From Pseudomonadota bacterium (GTDB taxonomy: Bacteria; Pseudomonadota; Gammaproteobacteria; Burkholderiales; Sulfuriferulaceae): 8,569 nucleotides of DNA. How positions within the stretch are numbered: position 1 is the first letter of the stretch; the number at the start of each line of letters is the position of its first letter. The DNA lies in NCBI GenBank assembly GCA_021794855.1, contig JAJYPZ010000032.1, forward strand, positions 1-8,569. The letters run 5' to 3'. Below are positions 7,011 through 8,569 of this stretch, in pieces. Position numbers and translations under genes: made by a program. The notes under the pieces are model-generated. The model had not been told where the DNA came from. It saw only the letters and a program-made list of their open reading frames with translations, and ran no database searches.

Positions 7011-7725
7011 TCTGTATGCCCTGCGTCGCCGGGCGCAAGGCAGGAACCCGTTTCTTTTTTCCTTGCCAGCTCGGCGTAATCAAGCGCATGCCGTGCACCC
7101 GTTTGATCGCATGGATAAAATATACCCCGCCTCCCATCGCCCACCACCGGTCGCCTGCTTTTTCCATGAATTCAAAGCGATGCACCCACGGAATCCGGGC
7201 AAAGGGCGGCGCATAACAACACATGCGCCAACCTGCAATATCGCAACCGAGTAAATTAAGCCAATCCTTCAGCCTGCTGAAATTAATAAAATTCCCTCGC
7301 CACGGAAATCCCGAACCGCGCTTTTTATAACCGCTATATAAACCCCATAAACTGCGCGGATTGAAACCGCTGATCAGCAAATTGCCTTCGGCGATCAAAA
7401 CCCGTTCCGCTTCACGTAATATCTGATGTGGGTACGGAGAAAATTCCAGCAAATGGGGCAATACCAGCAAATCGACCGATTGCGCGGCAAAAGGCAAATG
7501 CGCAGGTTCCGCCAGCACATGACCGGTAGCGACATTATCCACAATAAAACGGTGGGATATCCGGCTGTTACGCAATAAATCCATATGCGACTGACCCACT
7601 TGCAAGGCATTAAAGCCGAACATATCCATCACCGTCCGATCGAAATAAGCGAGCTCCCGAGTTTGGAGATATTGCCCTAAGGGGCTACTGAACCAATCAG
7701 CCAAAGTTGTATCTGGATTTGTCAT
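6985..7725 (-). CDS. yafS: YafS-like class I SAM-dependent methyltransferase-family protein
   Basis: This 246-residue protein sits between divergent gloB and rnhA, exactly where E. coli has yafS. It shares recognisable segments with it: [12 protein letters not shown] (76-87), [13 protein letters not shown] (99-111) and [10 protein letters not shown] (114-123). These correspond to the later part of a Methyltransf_11 Rossmann fold: the acidic and hydrophobic strand-4 region and the strand-5 loop. The first SAM-binding motif is degenerate: where E/DxGxGxG is expected the protein has LQVGQSHMD (41-49). E. coli YafS is degenerate there too. Substrate and activity are unknown, and SAM binding should not be assumed. 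The tail after residue 220 is basic and probably flexible. There is a GAGA about 9 bases before the ATG. The gene end overlaps rnhA by 8 or 26 bases depending on the rnhA start. Any promoter must lie inside the start of gloB. Confidence 0.85.
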   Translation of the reverse strand: MTNPDTTLADWFSSPLGQYLQTRELAYFDRTVMDMFGFNALQVGQSHMDLLRNSRISHRFIVDNVATGHVLAEPAHLPFAAQSVDLLVLPHLLEFSPYPHQILREAERVLIAEGNLLISGFNPRSLWGLYSGYKKRGSGFPWRGNFINFSRLKDWLNLLGCDIAGWRMCCYAPPFARIPWVHRFEFMEKAGDRWWAMGGGVYFIHAIKRVHGMRLITPSWQGKKKRVPALRPATQGIQNGRKTDYE

Positions 7726-7733
7726 GCTATCAT
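7707..7733 (+). promoter_or_regulatory. Candidate gloB promoter with extended -10
   Basis: TTGTAT (7707-7712) could serve as -35, and TGCTATCAT (7725-7733) is an extended -10 (TGn followed by TATCAT). The spacer is 15 bases, short but tolerable with an extended -10. The expected transcript start, 6-7 bases after the -10, falls on or next to the A of the gloB ATG at 7740. The promoter lies largely within the first codons of yafS on the other strand. Confidence 0.4.
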
Positions 7734-7739
7734 GTCTCT

Positions 7740-8516
7740 ATGAATGCCGATTTAAGCATAAGTCCGGTTAGCGCCTTTAAAGACAACTATATCTGGACGA
7801 TACACAATAAAACCCATGCCGTGGTCATCGATCCCGGTGATGCCGGGCCAGTCCTCGCCTTTTTGCAAAAAAACAGCCTCGATCTTTCCGCAATCCTGAT
7901 TACCCATCACCATCACGACCACGTAGACGGCAATGCGGAGTTGGTTCAACGTTATCCGGTACCCGTTTACGGGCCCGCCGCTGAAGTCATTCCTTGCAAG
8001 ACTTCGACCGTACAAGAGGGTAACACAATTGAGCTTAAAGAATTAGCGCTCTCATTGCATGTTGCGGAAGTTCCGGGTCACACCGCCGGGCATGTCGCCT
8101 ATTATGCCGACGGGATGGTATTTTGCGGAGACACGCTATTCGGCTGCGGCTGCGGTCGCCTGTTTGAAGGAACGCCAGCACAGATGCTCGCCTCCTTGAC
8201 AAAACTTGCGCAACTGCCCCGGGACACTCAAGTCTACTGCGCTCACGAATATACGCTAAGCAATATTGCTTTTGCCTTAACGGTGGAACCCGGTAACGCC
8301 CTGCTGCATGCGCGTGCAGCCAAAGATCGCGACCGTATCGCTCACGGCAATCCCACTCTTCCTTCGACTATCGGACTGGAACTGGACACGAATCCTTTTT
8401 TGCGCTGCCATTTACCCGCAGTCCGAAATTACGTCCAACTGCTTTCCGATCGGCCGCCGGAAACGATTACAGAAGTATTCGCCAAGCTGCGTACGCTTAA
8501 AAATACGTTTAATTAG
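7740..8516 (+). CDS. gloB: Hydroxyacylglutathione hydrolase (glyoxalase II)
   Basis: GloB hydrolyses S-lactoylglutathione to lactate and glutathione, the second step of glutathione-dependent methylglyoxal detoxification in the cytoplasm. It is a metallo-beta-lactamase-fold enzyme with a two-metal site. The THHHHDH motif is at 55-61 (ligands H56, H58, D60, H61). The remaining ligands are H114 (VPGHTAGH), D131 (FCGDTLF) and H169 (CAHEYTLSN). CGCGRLFEGT (136-145) and the AHEYTLSN motif are typical of glyoxalase II. The helical C-terminal domain with NPFLR (218-222) is present, so the 258-residue protein is full length (E. coli 251). ATG 7740 gives an N-terminus (ISPVSAFKDNYIW) that aligns with the family. 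A TTG at 7707 would add 11 residues that do not fit and would overlap yafS. No Shine-Dalgarno precedes 7740, consistent with a leaderless message. The nearest hairpin downstream has no T-run. Confidence 0.96.
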   Translation: MNADLSISPVSAFKDNYIWTIHNKTHAVVIDPGDAGPVLAFLQKNSLDLSAILITHHHHDHVDGNAELVQRYPVPVYGPAAEVIPCKTSTVQEGNTIELKELALSLHVAEVPGHTAGHVAYYADGMVFCGDTLFGCGCGRLFEGTPAQMLASLTKLAQLPRDTQVYCAHEYTLSNIAFALTVEPGNALLHARAAKDRDRIAHGNPTLPSTIGLELDTNPFLRCHLPAVRNYVQLLSDRPPETITEVFAKLRTLKNTFN

Positions 8517-8543
8517 ACAAACAATGTTTGCCGAATTTCGCTA

Positions 8544-8563
8544 ATGGCGTATTATAGCGCCAT
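8544..8563. repeat. Inverted repeat downstream of gloB
   Basis: ATGGCG (8544-8549) pairs with CGCCAT (8558-8563), with one further wobble pair and a six-base loop ATTATA. No T-run follows within the six remaining bases, so a terminator cannot be shown. A smaller hairpin, CAAAC / GTTTG around AAT, lies at 8518-8530, right after the gloB stop. This could be the gloB 3' end or an operator of a gene beyond the window. Confidence 0.35.
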
Positions 8564-8569
8564 GAACGA

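Noticed and set aside
7707..7739. Upstream TTG start extending gloB by 11 residues
   Set aside because: The added residues do not align with glyoxalase II N-termini and would overlap the yafS start; ATG 7740 fits the family.
1..8569. CRISPR array, insertion sequence, tRNA or rRNA gene, prophage or defence genes
   Set aside because: I saw no spaced direct repeats, transposase motifs, terminal inverted repeats or tRNA-like folds; all long genes are recognised housekeeping families.

Overview
The window reads as a stretch of gammaproteobacterial chromosome. Two gene neighbourhoods that I know from E. coli are present: the divergent pair rluC / rne, and the group gloB / yafS / rnhA with gloB divergent from the other two. 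Base composition is near balanced and there are no mobile elements, so this looks like vertically inherited housekeeping DNA. The proteins are clearly orthologous to E. coli ones but not close to them. A non-enteric gammaproteobacterium, possibly a methanotroph-like lineage, is a guess I cannot test from sequence alone.

Layout, left to right. The minus strand from 1 to 843 holds rluC, whose C-terminal end is cut off by the window edge. Then comes a 583-base gap between rluC and rne, rich in inverted repeats and carrying the rne leader. rne (RNase E, 1427-4441, plus strand) has a canonical catalytic half and a long disordered, arginine-rich C-terminal half. It ends at a strong intrinsic terminator. 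Converging on it from the right is a minus-strand cluster transcribed in the order yafS (7725-6985), rnhA (7010-6543), uup (6511-4601). yafS and rnhA overlap, and rnhA and uup are 31 bases apart, so one transcript is likely. gloB (7740-8516, plus strand) diverges from yafS across only 14 bases. The last 53 bases are non-coding and contain two small inverted repeats.

Functional links. RluC modifies 23S rRNA and RNase E processes rRNA and turns over mRNA, so the left half concerns RNA maturation. RNase HI removes RNA from RNA:DNA hybrids, and Uup is an ABC-F ATPase linked to branched DNA and ribosomes. Their co-transcription suggests a shared role in nucleic-acid conflict resolution (inference). 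GloB is the second glyoxalase enzyme in methylglyoxal detoxification, and YafS is its conserved but poorly understood methyltransferase-like neighbour.

I do not see a new multi-gene system here. The points worth a second look are regulatory: a hairpin that would bury the rne ribosome binding site, an 18-base perfect palindrome and a dyad around a perfect minus-strand -10 box in the rluC-rne gap, a probable leaderless gloB start, and short conserved-looking islands in the RNase E tail.
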